Assembly: GCF_042743185.1 (NCBI RefSeq) | Contig: NZ_JBHYMS010000004.1 | Location: 148,090-212,089, forward strand | DNA: 64,000 nt | Direction: 5' to 3' | From: Inquilinus sp042743185 | Lineage (GTDB): Bacteria; Pseudomonadota; Alphaproteobacteria; DSM-16000; Inquilinaceae | Part shown: positions 53,931 to 62,110 of the stretch, piece after piece | Position numbering within the stretch: position 1 is the stretch's first letter | Layout of the letters: each line of letters starts with the position of its first letter | Made by a program: the position numbers and the translations under genes | The notes under the pieces: generated by a model | What the model was told of the DNA's origin: nothing | The model's input: only the letters and a program-made list of their open reading frames with translations | Databases searched by the model: none

Positions 53931-54767
53931 ATGCAGCGGCTTCTGGTGCTCCAGTCGCTCTGGGCGATGGAGCGGCGCCACACCGACGGCTTCGAGCGCA
54001 CGCTCGAGGCCAATATCGAGATGATCGCGGAGGCCGGCTTCGACGGCGTCAGCACGCCCTGGGCCGACCGGGACCTGGTCCGTCGTACGTCGGATGGCCT
54101 CCGGAGCGCCGGCATGGTCGCCGAAGGCGTGTGCTTCCCGAAGACCGTCGACGATCTGAAACCGGTGCTCGAGATCGCGGCCGAGTTCCCGGTGCACCAC
54201 ATCAACCTGCAGCCGGATGTCCGGCCGCGGCGGCTGGAAGACTGCGTGCCGCTGATCGAGGGCTGGCGGCGCCTGGCCGAGCAGGTGGCGTTCCCGGTGC
54301 TGATCGAGACCCATCGCGACCGGATGACCACGGATCTGTACTTCACCCTCGACCTGCTCGACCGGTTCCCGGAGCTGCCGCTGCTGGCCGACCTGTCGCA
54401 TTTCCTGGTCGGCCGGGAATTCGCCTGGCCGGTCCCCGACGAGAACCACGCCCTGATCCACCGGATCCTGGAGAATTCCTGGGCCTTCCATGGGCGTGTG
54501 GCCTCGCGCGAGCAGGTGCAGATCGAGATCTCCTTCCCGCATCACCGGCCCTGGGTCGACCTGTTCCTCGGCTGGTGGGATCACGGCTTCCGCAGCTGGC
54601 GCCGCCGCGCCGCCGCGGACGCGACCCTGTCCTTCACCTGCGAGCTGGGGCCGAAGCCCTATGCGATCACCGGCCGCGACGGCAACGACACCACCGACCG
54701 CTGGGCCGAATCCCTGACCCTCGCCGGGCTGGCGCGGGACCTCTGGGCCCGGACGGCCCGGGGATAG
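53931..54767 (+). CDS. Sugar-phosphate isomerase/epimerase-like TIM-barrel protein
   Basis: A 278-residue protein with xylose-isomerase-like TIM-barrel features: FERTLEANIEMIAEAGFDGV, HHINLQPDVRPRRLEDCVP, VAFPVLIETHRDRMTTDLYF and LPLLADLSHFLVGREF, where the Glu, Asp and His residues could bind a metal. GGGAGG seven bases before the Met at 53931 decides the start over an upstream ATG. It stands alone between the AraC gene and the convergent two-component system. Substrate is unknown. Confidence 0.75.
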   Translation: MQRLLVLQSLWAMERRHTDGFERTLEANIEMIAEAGFDGVSTPWADRDLVRRTSDGLRSAGMVAEGVCFPKTVDDLKPVLEIAAEFPVHHINLQPDVRPRRLEDCVPLIEGWRRLAEQVAFPVLIETHRDRMTTDLYFTLDLLDRFPELPLLADLSHFLVGREFAWPVPDENHALIHRILENSWAFHGRVASREQVQIEISFPHHRPWVDLFLGWWDHGFRSWRRRAAADATLSFTCELGPKPYAITGRDGNDTTDRWAESLTLAGLARDLWARTARG

Positions 54768-54852
54768 CGGGCCTCCCGGCATGGAGGGCGCGGGGGGATC
54801 TCGCCCCCGGCCTGTCCGCGCGCCGAGAAGGCCCGGGTCGAGGCCGTCCCGC

Positions 54853-56292
54853 CTAGTCCACGCGCGGCAGGCTGATGATGGCGCGCAGCCCCTTCGCCTG
54901 GTTGGCCAGGACGATGTCGCCGCCATGGTGGCGCACGATGGTGCGCGCGATCGACAGGCCGAGGCCGACGCCGCCGGTCTCCGGGTTGCGCGAATTCTCG
55001 ATCCGGAAGAACGGGGCGAACACCTGTTCGGCGGCGCCGTCCGGGATCCCCGGCCCGTCATCCTCGATCACGATCTCGACGGTGTCGTCGGTGCGCGCCA
55101 GATGCACCCGGGCCCGCTCGCCGTAGCGCACCGCGTTCTCGACCAGGTTGCGGATGGCGCGGCGCAGGGCGTCGGGCCGGCAGCGATAGCTGATCTTCGG
55201 CCCTTCCCGGAAGGTGACGTCCTGGCCCAGCTCGGCCAGGTCGTCGCACAGGCTCTCGACCAGCGCCGGCAGGTCGACGGCCCGGGTGCCCTCGGCCGTC
55301 GCCTCCTCGCGGGCGAAGGCCAGGGTCGCCTCGGTCATCTTCTGGACCTCGGCGATCGTCGCCAGCATCTTCTCCCGCTCCTCCGCATCGGCGACGAACT
55401 CGGCGCGCAGGCGCAGCGATGTCAGCGGCGTGCGCAGGTCGTGGCCGATCGCCGCCAGCATGCGGGTGCGGTCCTCGACGAAGCGCTGCAGCCGCTCCTG
55501 CATCCGGTTGAACGCCTCGGCGGTGTTGCGGATGTCGTCGGGACCCGCTTCCGGCAGCGGCGCCGTGGTTTCGCCGCGGCCCAGCGCCTCGGCGGCGACG
55601 GCCAGGCGCCGCATCGGCCGGGCGATGCCGCGGGCGACGACGATGCCGAACACCGACAGCACGATCGCCGTGACCGCGACCGACACCACCGACTGGTTGG
55701 TCCAGAACGAGTTGCCGTTCGGCTTGGCATAGGCGCTGTTCAGCCACGCGCCGCTGCCCAGCTCCACCGACAGGCCCATGCCGTAGGCCGCGTCGAGATA
55801 CAGGAACTTGGCCGGGCCCGACAGCGGCCAGGCATGGGTCGGCACGTCGGTCCAGGGCGTGGTGACGGCCGCGGTGGCCGTGCCGATGCCGGGGACCTGG
55901 ACCGATTCGTGCCGCTCCTCGCGCTGGTCCTGGTCCTTTTTCGGGGCTTTCGGCCCCCAGGGCGTCAGGCTCGGCAGCGGCTTCGCCAGCTGGGTCCAGG
56001 CCTCGCGCCGCCAGGCCATGGCGTCGCCCGGTCCGTCGGGCGACACCCAGAAGCGGCTGTAGGAGGTGCCGCTGGCGCGCAGGATGTCGTCCCGCAGCGC
56101 CGGCGGCGTCGCCTCCAGGAGGCGGGCGAGAGACGCGGTGCGGCTGAAGAACTCGCCCTTGGCGGCGGCCTTCAGCGCCTGGCCGCGCTCGTCCCAGGAG
56201 ATCAGGAAGCCGATGCCCTGCGACAAGGCGAGGGCCAGCAGCATCAGCCCGATGAACTGGGCCGCCAGGCTGTGCGTCCACCATCGCCTCAT
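54853..56292 (-). CDS. Sensor histidine kinase of the OmpR-type pair
   Basis: A 479-residue kinase. One membrane helix lies at about 12-30 and another at about 205-225, enclosing a periplasmic sensor of about 170 residues that includes a Lys/Asp/Gln-rich patch (PKAPKKDQDQREERHESVQV). HAMP follows (VVARGIARPMRRLAVAAEAL), then the H-box IGHDLRTPLTSLRLRAEF, N-box NLVENAVRYGE and G-boxes EDDGPGIPDGA and GVGLGLSIA. Its ATG overlaps the response-regulator stop. The large external sensor fits detection of a periplasmic substrate of the neighbouring oxidation operon. Confidence 0.9.
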   Translation of the reverse strand: MRRWWTHSLAAQFIGLMLLALALSQGIGFLISWDERGQALKAAAKGEFFSRTASLARLLEATPPALRDDILRASGTSYSRFWVSPDGPGDAMAWRREAWTQLAKPLPSLTPWGPKAPKKDQDQREERHESVQVPGIGTATAAVTTPWTDVPTHAWPLSGPAKFLYLDAAYGMGLSVELGSGAWLNSAYAKPNGNSFWTNQSVVSVAVTAIVLSVFGIVVARGIARPMRRLAVAAEALGRGETTAPLPEAGPDDIRNTAEAFNRMQERLQRFVEDRTRMLAAIGHDLRTPLTSLRLRAEFVADAEEREKMLATIAEVQKMTEATLAFAREEATAEGTRAVDLPALVESLCDDLAELGQDVTFREGPKISYRCRPDALRRAIRNLVENAVRYGERARVHLARTDDTVEIVIEDDGPGIPDGAAEQVFAPFFRIENSRNPETGGVGLGLSIARTIVRHHGGDIVLANQAKGLRAIISLPRVD

Positions 56293-57008
56293 GCCGGCTC
56301 GACCTCCGCCACGAAGCTGTAGCCGCCGCCCCAATGGGTCTTGATCAGGGCCGGCACCTTGGGGTCGGCCTCGATCTTCTTGCGCAGGCGGCTGACCTGG
56401 TTGTCGATGCTGCGGTCGAAGCTGTCGGCGGCGCGGCCGACGGTCAGGTCCAGGAGCTGGTCGCGGCTGAGCACCAGGCCGGCATGGTCGAGGAAGGCGT
56501 TCAGCAGCCGGAACTCCGCGGTGCTGAGCGCGACCGCCACGCCGTCCTCCCCGACCAGCTCGCGCCGGCCGACATCCAGCAGCCAGCGGTCGAAGCGCAG
56601 TGCCTTCGCCTTCAGCCGGCCGCGCTGCGGCGGCAGGCTGTGCACCCGGCGCAGCACCGCCTTGATGCGGGCCAAGAGCTCGCGCGGGTTGAACGGCTTG
56701 GTGACGTAGTCGTCGGCGCCGATCTCGAGGCCGATGATGCGGTCGGTGTCCTCCGCCATCGCGGTCAGCAGGATCACCGGCACCTCGCCGGTGCCGCGCA
56801 GGTAGCGGCACAGCGACAGCCCGTCCTCGCCCGGCATCATGACGTCGAGCACGATCAGGTCGGGCGCGCTGCGCTCCAGCATGCGGCGCAGCGCCGCCGC
56901 GCTTTCGGCGACGCTGACCCTGTAGCCGTGCTGGGACAGGTATTTGCCGACGAGGTCGCGGATGTCGCGGTGGTCGTCGACGACGGCGATGTGCGGTATG
57001 GATTCCAT
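56289..57008 (-). CDS. OmpR-family response regulator
   Basis: A 239-residue regulator: HIAVVDDHRDIRDLVGKYL, phospho-Asp in LIVLDVMMPGEDGLSLC, Lys in DDYVTKPFNPRELLARIKAV, and a winged helix ending DNQVSRLRKKIEADPKVPAL. GGAG six bases before the ATG at 57008 is a better site than that of the GTG at 57020. It is divergent from the cyclase-like gene, and the shared control region carries the first copy of the regulon motif. Confidence 0.92.
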   Translation of the reverse strand: MESIPHIAVVDDHRDIRDLVGKYLSQHGYRVSVAESAAALRRMLERSAPDLIVLDVMMPGEDGLSLCRYLRGTGEVPVILLTAMAEDTDRIIGLEIGADDYVTKPFNPRELLARIKAVLRRVHSLPPQRGRLKAKALRFDRWLLDVGRRELVGEDGVAVALSTAEFRLLNAFLDHAGLVLSRDQLLDLTVGRAADSFDRSIDNQVSRLRKKIEADPKVPALIKTHWGGGYSFVAEVEPA

Positions 57009-57064
57009 GCTGCGCTCCACGGGTCGAACATACCGAAAACGGCGCCGGACCCCGCGCAGGAAAT

Positions 57065-57142
57065 TGTATCAGATTGTCTCGAATCGCGGGTTTGCGACAG
57101 TCGGCGACCGAAAACCCGGTCCGGCGACAGATCCCTGCGACA
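57065..57142. promoter_or_regulatory. Regulon motif copy 1 (before two-component and cyclase genes)
   Basis: TTGTATCAGATTGTCTCG at 57065 gives direct repeats TTGTATC and TTGTCTC ten bases apart, as expected for an OmpR-type dimer. GCGACA (reverse complement TGTCGC) recurs at 57094 and 57124, and CTGCGACA follows at 57135. The copy lies between the divergent response-regulator and cyclase-like genes. Confidence 0.6.
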
Positions 57143-57191
57143 CTTGCCGCCCATAGTGCCCCCGTCGGCGCAACAGCGATGGTCGAGGGCA

Positions 57192-57851
57192 ATGCTGGGA
57201 TTCGGATGGGACGGCCTCGGCGCGCGGATGCCGGTGCTCCGCGCGGCCGGCCTCGGGCCCGACCGGGCCGCGGCGCCGCGCTCCGCCTTCGCGACGGTGC
57301 TGTTCGCCGACATCGTCGGCTTCACCCGGCTGTGCGAGACGCTGGAGCCGGCGGGCACCTTCGCCCTCCTGTCCGGCTTCCACCAGCGCATGGCGCAGGC
57401 GGTGGCGGATCACGGCGCGGCGATCGGCGACCCGATCGGCGACGGGATCATGGCGGTGTGGTGCGGCCCGGCGCCGGTCGCCGCGCGCTCCGCCCTGCGC
57501 TGCGGCTTCGCCATGCTGGAGGCGATCGAGGACTGGAACCGCGCGCGCCGCGATGGGCTTCCCCTCCGGATCGGCGTCGGCCTGCATGCCGGCCCGGTGA
57601 TGATCGGCCGGGTCGGCGCCGCCGGGCACGACAAGCTGGGCGCCTTCGGCGACACCGTGAACGTGGCCCATCGGCTGGAGCGGATGACCCGGACGCATCG
57701 CAGCGACATCATCGTCTCGGAGGAGCTGTTCCGGGCCGTGGCCCTGCACGACCCGGCGGAGGGCCGGCTGGCCTGGTTCCCCGCCGCCGGCCGCGCCGAT
57801 ATCCCCGGCCGGGCGGAGGGGGTCGCGATCCGCGCCGCGATGCTCGCCTGA
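57192..57851 (+). CDS. Class III nucleotidyl-cyclase homology domain protein
   Basis: A 219-residue protein made almost entirely of one cyclase domain. Metal-binding Asp residues are in TVLFADIVGFTRLCETL and PIGDGIMAVW; the transition-state Asn and Arg are in FGDTVNVAHRLERM. The purine-recognising Lys, normally in KxIGDG, is Asp (GDPIGDG), and the paired Asp/Thr position is Gly, so ATP specificity is doubtful. There is no membrane segment or sensor domain. It is divergent from the two-component genes and has the regulon motif upstream. Confidence 0.82.
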   Translation: MLGFGWDGLGARMPVLRAAGLGPDRAAAPRSAFATVLFADIVGFTRLCETLEPAGTFALLSGFHQRMAQAVADHGAAIGDPIGDGIMAVWCGPAPVAARSALRCGFAMLEAIEDWNRARRDGLPLRIGVGLHAGPVMIGRVGAAGHDKLGAFGDTVNVAHRLERMTRTHRSDIIVSEELFRAVALHDPAEGRLAWFPAAGRADIPGRAEGVAIRAAMLA

Positions 57852-57857
57852 GCCAAT

Positions 57858-57936
57858 CGTATCAAACTGTGCGGCCCGGTCCGCGCCGCGACATTCCGCG
57901 ACAAACCCGCCGGCCCCCGGGCAAAGTTCTGCGACA
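57858..57936. promoter_or_regulatory. Regulon motif copy 2
   Basis: CGTATCAAACTGTGCGG at 57858 corresponds to copy 1, with GCGACA at 57888 and 57898, and TTCTGCGACAAG ending the block at about 57937. The distance from GTATCA to CTGCGACA is 70 bases, compared with 69 in copies 1 and 3. It precedes the one-TM protein gene at 57981. Confidence 0.6.
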
Positions 57937-57980
57937 AGCGGCCGGCATCGTGTCCGGGCATCAGCGAAAGGGATGACCCC

Positions 57981-58334
57981 ATGCATGACGCGACACAGAT
58001 CCGGCCCGCCGCGGCCGGACCGGCGATCGATCCCGACCGCATCGAGCCCGGCTGGAGCCCGCCGGTCGACCGGCTGGCCCTGAGCTGGGACGAGGTGGCG
58101 GCGAGCTGGCTGGCCGTCTGCGGGCTGCTGGCGATCCTGGGCGTCGCCGCGATCATCGGCCGCGAGCCGGTGGGCGAGCCCGTGTACCTCACGGCCGGGC
58201 CGCCCGGCATCGGCCTGCACGGCGCCGGCCTGCATGGCGTCGGGCCGGCGGCCGGCGCGGAGGACTGCCGGACCCCGACCGTCCAGGGCACCGCGCCTTT
58301 CATCCTGGCCCCGCGGCCGCAGGGCCACGCCTGA
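57981..58334 (+). CDS. Hypothetical one-TM membrane protein
   Basis: A 117-residue protein with a single hydrophobic helix (about 42-59, SWLAVCGLLAILGVAAII). The N-terminal part is cytosolic and acidic; the outer part is Gly/Pro-rich (GPPGIGLHGAGLHGVGP) with two His and one Cys. AAGGG eight bases upstream supports the start. It is followed 37 bases later by a cytochrome c gene and carries regulon motif copy 2 upstream. I recognise no family; it may anchor or supply metal to the nearby redox proteins. Confidence 0.65.
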   Translation: MHDATQIRPAAAGPAIDPDRIEPGWSPPVDRLALSWDEVAASWLAVCGLLAILGVAAIIGREPVGEPVYLTAGPPGIGLHGAGLHGVGPAAGAEDCRTPTVQGTAPFILAPRPQGHA

Positions 58335-58371
58335 CCGCCGATCGATCCCCAGACTGACGGAGAATTGTTTC

Positions 58372-58746
58372 GTGATGACGTTGGCCCGTCCGGCCATGCT
58401 GCTGGCCTTCGCGGCGCTGCTCGGCGCCCCCTTGCCTGCTTCCGCGCAGGATGCCGCGGCGGGGGAGCGTGCCTTCCGCCAGCGCTGTGCCTCCTGCCAC
58501 AGCCTCGACCCCGGGCAGAACCGGGCCGGCCCCAGCCTGGCCGGCGTGATCGGCCGCAAGGCCGGCAGCATCGAAGGCGCCCGGTACTCGCAGCCGCTGC
58601 GCGACTCCGGGATCACCTGGGACGCGCAGTCGCTCGACGGCTTCCTGGCCGATCCGCGCAAGGCGGTGCCCGGCACCAGCATGACGGTCGCCCTGCGCGA
58701 CGCCGCGCAGCGCGAAGCCATCATCGCCTACCTGTCCGGCCGCTGA
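58372..58746 (+). CDS. Class I cytochrome c
   Basis: A 124-residue periplasmic electron carrier. A Sec signal ends near LPASAQD. The haem site is QRCASCHSLDPGQNRAGPSL and the distal Met is in KAVPGTSMTVAL. The size and order match cytochrome c550/c2-like carriers. GTG at 58372 has GGAGA eight bases upstream and ATG at 58375 is the alternative. It is a likely electron acceptor for the molybdenum hydroxylase and flavoprotein encoded downstream. Confidence 0.88.
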   Translation: MMTLARPAMLLAFAALLGAPLPASAQDAAAGERAFRQRCASCHSLDPGQNRAGPSLAGVIGRKAGSIEGARYSQPLRDSGITWDAQSLDGFLADPRKAVPGTSMTVALRDAAQREAIIAYLSGR

Positions 58747-58779
58747 GACCGGGGGCCGGCCCAGGCTGCAAGGAGAATT

Positions 58780-58857
58780 TGTATCAAACCGTGTCAGCGG
58801 GCCGTTTCGAGACGGCTCGCGACAAAGGCCCGGGCCGCCGGACAAGGTTCTGCGACA
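58780..58857. promoter_or_regulatory. Regulon motif copy 3
   Basis: TTGTATCAAACCGTGTCAG at 58780 has TGTATC and CGTGTC ten bases apart. GCGACA follows at 58819, and GGTTCTGCGACAGCCGGC ends the block near 58863. CTGCGACA is 69 bases from GTATCA, as in copy 1. It precedes the operon beginning at 58905. Confidence 0.6.
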
Positions 58858-58904
58858 GCCGGCGCCCAGGCTTCCCACCGTGCAACCACCACAGGAGACG
58901 TGTC

Positions 58905-59078
58905 GTGATCACTAGAATCCCCGTTCCGGTCCTGGCCGGCCTGGCCCTGCTGGCCACCATCGGCACCGCCCTGGCCCAGGGCGACGGCTGCATCAAGCGG
59001 GACACCACCGCCGGGGCGCAGAGCACCCCGACCACCACGCCGGCGCCGGCCCCGGCGTCGGACGCCAGGCCGAGCTGA
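58905..59078 (+). CDS. Small exported protein, 57 aa
   Basis: GTG at 58905 with AGGAG eight bases upstream. Residues 1-25 are a Sec signal (VITRIPVPVLAGLALLATIG then TALAQ), leaving a mature peptide of about 32 residues, GDGCIKRDTTAGAQSTPTT followed by Pro/Ala repeats, with a single Cys near its start. It leads the operon of hydroxylase, flavoprotein and SoxX genes and has motif copy 3 in front. I recognise no family. Confidence 0.55.
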   Translation: MITRIPVPVLAGLALLATIGTALAQGDGCIKRDTTAGAQSTPTTTPAPAPASDARPS

Positions 59079-59163
59079 GACTGCGCGGGCACCGGCTCCC
59101 CATCCGGTGCCCGCACGCCGCGTAACGGTGTTCCGGCCCCACCCAGCCAACCGCGAGGCAGCC

Positions 59164-59637
59164 ATGGCCTTCACCCTCAGGATCAACGGAACCGAGCGCA
59201 GCGTCGACGTCGAGCCCGATACGCCCCTCCTGTGGGTGCTGCGGGAGCAGATCGGCCTGACCGGCACCAAATACGGCTGCGGCATCGCCCAGTGCGGCGC
59301 CTGCACCGTGCATGTCGACGGCGTCGCCACCCGGTCCTGCGCGATGCCGGTCAGCGCGATCGCGCCGGAGCAGCAGATCACGACCATCGAGGGGCTGTCG
59401 CCCGACGGGTCGCATCCGGTGCAGAAGGCCTGGCTCGCCCTCGACGTGCCGCAATGCGGCTACTGCCAGACCGGCATGATCATGGCGGCGGCCGCCCTGC
59501 TGCAGCAGAACCGCAGCCCGTCCGACGACGACATCGCCGTGGAGATGACCAACATCTGCCGCTGCGGCACCTACAACCGGGTGCGCGCGGCGATCAAGCT
59601 GGCCGCCGGCAATGCCGACGCGGTCCAGAGCGGCTGA
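59164..59637 (+). CDS. iorA: 2Fe-2S subunit of molybdenum hydroxylase (IorA type)
   Basis: A 157-residue iron-sulfur protein of the xanthine dehydrogenase family. The plant-type cluster ligands are GTKYGCGIAQCGACTVHVDG with a further Cys in TRSCAMPVS; the second cluster is in PQCGYCQTGMIMAAAALL and NICRCGTYNRVR. There is no signal peptide, so it probably travels folded with the Tat-targeted large subunit. It lies 11 bases before that subunit gene and feeds electrons from molybdenum to c-type cytochromes. Confidence 0.9.
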   Translation: MAFTLRINGTERSVDVEPDTPLLWVLREQIGLTGTKYGCGIAQCGACTVHVDGVATRSCAMPVSAIAPEQQITTIEGLSPDGSHPVQKAWLALDVPQCGYCQTGMIMAAAALLQQNRSPSDDDIAVEMTNICRCGTYNRVRAAIKLAAGNADAVQSG

Positions 59638-59648
59638 GGGAGGCCCCC

Positions 59649-61823
59649 ATGACGATCGTGCAGAGCATTTCGCGCCGCGGCTTCATCGTCAGCGGCGCCG
59701 CCGCGATCGGCGGGCTGTCGCTGGGCTTCCGCGTGCCCTTCGCCGGCGAGGCCCTGGCGGCCGAGGCGGTGCCCGAGGTCAACGCCTGGGTCGTGATCCG
59801 GCCGGACGAGACCGTGGTGATCCGCATCGCCCGCTCCGAGATGGGGCAGGGCACGCTGACCGGCCTGGCCCAGCTGGTGGCCGAGGAGCTGGGCTGCGAC
59901 TGGTCCCGCGTCACCACCGAATATCCGACCCCGGGCGAGAACGTCGCCCGCGACCGGATCTGGGGCAATTTCTCCACCGGCGGCAGCCGCGGCATCCGCG
60001 AGTCCCAGGACTATGTCCGCAAGGGCGGGGCGACGGCGCGCGAGATGCTGGTCGCGGCCGCGGCGGCGGAATGGCAGGTGCCGGCGGCCGACTGCTCGGT
60101 CGACAAGGGCGTGATCAGCCATGCCGCCAGCGGCCGCAGCACCACCTTCGGCAAGGTGGCGGCCGCCGCCGCGCAGCTGACGCCGCCGGCCGAGGTCAGG
60201 CTGAAGGACCCGAAGGACTGGACCATCGCCGGCAAGCCGCTGCCGCGGCTGGACACGGCGGACAAGCTGACCGGCAAACAGGTCTACGGCGCCGACATCG
60301 TGCGGCCCGGCATGGTGAACGCCGCGATCAAGGCCTGCCCGGTGTTCGGCGGCAGGGTGAAGAGCTTCGACGCCGCCGCCGTCGCCGGCATGCCCGGCGT
60401 GCGCCAGGTGGTGCAGGTCGACGACACCGCCGTCGCCGTGGTGGCCGACACCTGGTGGCGGGCCAAGACCGCGCTGGACGCCCTGCCGGTGGTCTGGGAC
60501 GAGGGGCCGAACACCGGCGTCTCCAGCGCCTCGATCGCCGAGATGCTGACCGCCGGGCTCGATGCGGACGACGCCTTCATCGGCAACCAGATCGGCGACG
60601 CGCGCCAGGCCATCGCCGGCGCCGCCAAGACGGTCACGGGCACCTACGCCTTCCCATATCAGAACCACGCCACCATGGAGCCGATGAACGCCACGGCGCT
60701 GTGGACGCCGGAGCGCTGCGAGGTCTGGTGCCCGACCCAGAACGGCGAGGCGGCGCTGGCGGTCGCGGCCGAGGCGGCGGAGCTGCCGGTGCGGCAATGC
60801 GATGTCTACAAGCTGCATCTCGGCGGCGGCTTCGGCCGGCGCGGCAACTTCCACGACTATGTGCGCCAGGCGGTCCTGATCGCGAAGCAGCTTCCCGGCA
60901 CGCCGGTGAAGCTGCTGTGGTCGCGCGAGGAGGACATGCTGCACGGCGCCTATCACCCCACCACCCAGTGCAAGCTGACCGGCGTGCTCGATGCGGACGG
61001 CACCCTGACGGCGCTGCACATGCGGATCTCCGGCCAGTCGATACTGGCGGCGGTCCGGCCGGAGGGCATGCAGAACGGCATGGACCCGGTGGTGTTCCAG
61101 GGCCTGGTCGGCAGTGGGGCGGAAGGGGTGATCGGCTATACCGTGGCCAATCTCCTGGTCGACCACGCCATGCGCAACCCGCCGGTGCCGCCGGGCTTCT
61201 GGCGCGGCGTCAACCTGAACCAGAACGCGGTCTACCTGGAGTGCTTCGTCGACGAGCTGGCCCATGCCGCCGGCCAGGACCCGCTCGCCTTCCGCCGCAA
61301 GCTGATGGTGAACCATCCGAAGCATCTCGCGGTGCTGGAGGCGGTGGCGCAGGGGATCGGCTGGGGCAGCCCGCCGCCGGAGGGCCGGCATCGCGGCCTG
61401 GCCCAGATCATGGGCTTCGGCAGCTATGTCGCGGCCGCGGCCGAGGTCTCGGTCACCGACGGGCGCCTCCGGATCCACCGCATCGTCGCCGCGACCGATC
61501 CCGGCCACGCCGTCAACCCGGCGCAGATCGAGCGGCAGGTCGAGGGGTCCTTCGTCTACGGCCTGTCGGCCTGCCTCTACGGCGAATGCACGGTCAATGG
61601 CGGCCGGATGGAGCAGGAGAACTTCGACACCTACACCGTGCTGCGCATGGACGAGATGCCGGCGGTGGAGACGATCATCATGCCGTCCGGCGGCTTCTGG
61701 GGCGGGGTCGGGGAACCGACCATCGCGGTCGCGGCCCCGGCGGTGCTGAACGCGATCTTCGCCGCCACCGGCAAGCGCATCCGCACCCTGCCGCTGGTGA
61801 ACCACGACCTGAAGAGCGCATGA
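59649..61823 (+). CDS. iorB: Molybdopterin subunit of molybdenum hydroxylase (IorB type)
   Basis: A 724-residue large subunit. The N-terminus SISRRGFIVSGAAAIGGLSL is a Tat signal. Molybdopterin-binding regions include VIRIARSEMGQGTLTGLAQL, FSTGGSRGIRESQDYVR, HLGGGFGRRGNF and RGVNLNQNAVYLE; the catalytic Glu is in GGVGEPTIAVAAPAVLNAIF. It belongs to the isoquinoline 1-oxidoreductase/aldehyde oxidoreductase branch that hydroxylates N-heterocycles or oxidises aldehydes in the periplasm. Its stop overlaps the next cytochrome start. Confidence 0.9.
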   Translation: MTIVQSISRRGFIVSGAAAIGGLSLGFRVPFAGEALAAEAVPEVNAWVVIRPDETVVIRIARSEMGQGTLTGLAQLVAEELGCDWSRVTTEYPTPGENVARDRIWGNFSTGGSRGIRESQDYVRKGGATAREMLVAAAAAEWQVPAADCSVDKGVISHAASGRSTTFGKVAAAAAQLTPPAEVRLKDPKDWTIAGKPLPRLDTADKLTGKQVYGADIVRPGMVNAAIKACPVFGGRVKSFDAAAVAGMPGVRQVVQVDDTAVAVVADTWWRAKTALDALPVVWDEGPNTGVSSASIAEMLTAGLDADDAFIGNQIGDARQAIAGAAKTVTGTYAFPYQNHATMEPMNATALWTPERCEVWCPTQNGEAALAVAAEAAELPVRQCDVYKLHLGGGFGRRGNFHDYVRQAVLIAKQLPGTPVKLLWSREEDMLHGAYHPTTQCKLTGVLDADGTLTALHMRISGQSILAAVRPEGMQNGMDPVVFQGLVGSGAEGVIGYTVANLLVDHAMRNPPVPPGFWRGVNLNQNAVYLECFVDELAHAAGQDPLAFRRKLMVNHPKHLAVLEAVAQGIGWGSPPPEGRHRGLAQIMGFGSYVAAAAEVSVTDGRLRIHRIVAATDPGHAVNPAQIERQVEGSFVYGLSACLYGECTVNGGRMEQENFDTYTVLRMDEMPAVETIIMPSGGFWGGVGEPTIAVAAPAVLNAIFAATGKRIRTLPLVNHDLKSA

Positions 61824-62110
61824 CCACGCATCGGGTGCTTGCCGGCGCAGCCGTCCTGGCGGCGCTGACGGCCCCGGCCGCGGCCCAGCCCTCCGGCGCC
61901 GCCTCCTGCTCCGGCTGTCATGCCGGGGCAGGGCCGGTGCCGGGGCTGGAGGGCCGCCCGGCCGCGGAGATCGCCGCGGCCATGGCCGCCTTCCGCAGCG
62001 GCGAGCGGCCGGCGACGGTGATGGATCGGATCGCCAAGGGCTTCACGGATGACGAAACGCGCGCGATCGCGGAATGGCTCGCCGGCCGGCAGGACCATGC
62101 CCGGCCGTAG
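61820..62110 (+). CDS. Small cytochrome c subunit (FccA-like)
   Basis: A 96-residue periplasmic monohaem cytochrome. A signal peptide ends near APAAAQP. The haem motif is AASCSGCHAGAGPVPGLEG, and a Met in PATVMDRIAKGF may be the distal ligand. It overlaps the FccB-type gene by 14 bases, the arrangement of FccAB sulfide dehydrogenase, and its start overlaps the large hydroxylase subunit by four bases. It could serve either enzyme. Confidence 0.82.
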   Translation: MTTHRVLAGAAVLAALTAPAAAQPSGAASCSGCHAGAGPVPGLEGRPAAEIAAAMAAFRSGERPATVMDRIAKGFTDDETRAIAEWLAGRQDHARP

